The translations under genes were made by a program, and so were the position numbers. From NCBI GenBank assembly GCA_012517285.1, contig JAAYVG010000049.1:1-40488 (forward strand): a DNA stretch of 40,488 nucleotides, given 5' to 3'. This document shows positions 39,930 to 40,488 of this stretch, in pieces. A model generated the notes under the pieces. The model searched no databases, was not told where the DNA came from, and saw nothing but the letters and a program-made list of their open reading frames with translations. Each line of letters starts with the position of its first letter. Positions within the stretch are counted from its first letter, which is position 1. This DNA comes from Elusimicrobiota bacterium (GTDB lineage: Bacteria > Elusimicrobiota > Elusimicrobia > Elusimicrobiales > UBA9959).

Positions 39930-40351
39930 AAAAAAGCTTTATAACAGAATTGAACATATTTCTTTTTATGCTCTGGGTAGAGATCATGGTTTTTGTATCA
40001 GCCCTTATAATATCGGTATATGCAATAAAACCATTTTCTGGTTTTATAGTTGATAGATACAGCTTCCAAACCTATGATGCAGCAAGAATAGCTTTGATCT
40101 TTTTTCTTATATCTATTATTCAGTTCATATACAAAAGGCTTCTTATAAGTGTAAGAAGAATCAATATGATAACTCTTATAACTGTTATAAATACTGCGGC
40201 GTTATCTTTGTTTTTTATATCAAGAATTATATCAAGGACTGTGCTTTCAAATTATCATATCATATACACAGGAATATTTCTCAGTTTTTTATTCCCATTC
40301 TATGATGATTTCGTAAGAATATTTTTCAAGAAAAACTTATCAAAAAATTAG
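39926..40351 (+). CDS. Small four-helix membrane protein
   Basis: A 141-residue hydrophobic protein with four predicted membrane helices (about 8-32, 48-68, 79-101 and 112-130), e.g. LFMLWVEIMVFVSALIISVY and IALIFFLISIIQFIY, with basic loops RRLLISVRRIN and FFKKNLSKN. No family is recognised. The start overlaps era by 4 bp (ATGA), so translation is coupled. The TAG stop runs straight into a GGGGTCACTGAAAAAG repeat end. Confidence 0.65.
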   Translation: MKKSFITELNIFLFMLWVEIMVFVSALIISVYAIKPFSGFIVDRYSFQTYDAARIALIFFLISIIQFIYKRLLISVRRINMITLITVINTAALSLFFISRIISRTVLSNYHIIYTGIFLSFLFPFYDDFVRIFFKKNLSKN

Positions 40352-40488
40352 GGGTCACTGAAAAAGTCTATTTGAGCTATAAATTAGCCAATTTTTTAAG
40401 CCTGCCTACGCTGAAACAGCTTCGGCAGGCGGGCGAGACGAGGAACGAGGAGTGAGCATACCTGAATAAGGTCTGTAAACGACGAGTG
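40350..40488. repeat. GGGGTCACTGAAAAAG repeat and GC-rich hairpin at window end
   Basis: The segment begins AGGGGTCACTGAAAAAG at the stop codon of the last gene, matching ends at 17055 and (reversed) 21548-21566. A GC-rich hairpin repeat follows at 40401-40433, and then unidentified sequence to the end of the window. No gene is seen. Confidence 0.65.

Overview
The window is AT-rich chromosomal DNA (roughly one third G+C by eye) from a bacterium with a two-membrane envelope. It encodes an MltA-type lipoprotein transglycosylase, a PilT motor, BtuFCD-type import and otherwise bacterial housekeeping genes. Several traits suggest an uncultured, probably anaerobic candidate-phylum lineage rather than a familiar genus: an archaeal-style HypA/Mrp-type HypB pair, a pyruvoyl-dependent arginine decarboxylase, a eukaryote-like alanine aminotransferase, arginine codons dominated by AGA/AGG, and many dispersed intergenic repeats. 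I cannot name the phylum from the sequence alone. No rRNA, tRNA or CRISPR array was seen.

Layout. 1-1242: end of a repeat element, a gene remnant cut by it, a methyltransferase gene and an octamer-repeat spacer. 1243-7158 (minus): a tight operon reading nadD-yqeK fusion, LytR_C protein, pilT, cyclic-nucleotide receptor, rsfS, argS. This is the widespread nadD-yqeK-lytR-rsfS order with pilT and its neighbour inserted. 7191-10861 (plus): DUF2064 protein, then tldE and tldD. 10865-12921 (minus): arginine decarboxylase and an AbiE toxin-antitoxin pair with a palindromic operator. 12973-16921: a region bounded by 19-bp inverted repeats, carrying two TM2-domain genes and a secreted thermonuclease whose codon use differs from the rest; it looks acquired. 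17160-24262 (minus): MltA, a sugar-phosphate SIS protein, a GAF-type histidine kinase, a DnaA-like ATPase without DNA-binding domain or arginine finger, and an acidic partner. 24327-32992 (plus): alanine aminotransferase, then a hypA-hypB-btuF-btuC-btuD operon, a secreted subtilase, and a radical SAM/SPASM plus methyltransferase pair. 33105-40351 (plus): DUF47-PiT phosphate transport, class II aldolase, a long transketolase, and a PPC-domain protein, Era and membrane protein in overlapping order.

The spacers are unusual. They hold recurring families: octamer arrays (GGTTATTT-like), heptamer arrays (AGAAGTC-like and CAGTGAT-like), GC-rich 33-bp hairpins, and short elements ending in GGGGTCACTGAAAAAG that abut stop codons. 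Several genes start within a few bases of a TATAAT-like box with no Shine-Dalgarno sequence, suggesting leaderless or near-leaderless transcripts, while others have strong GGAGG sites.

The best candidates for something undescribed are the DnaA-like ATPase with its acidic partner and neighbouring kinase (19592-24262), and the inverted-repeat-bounded cargo region (12973-16921). Both are inferences from sequence layout.
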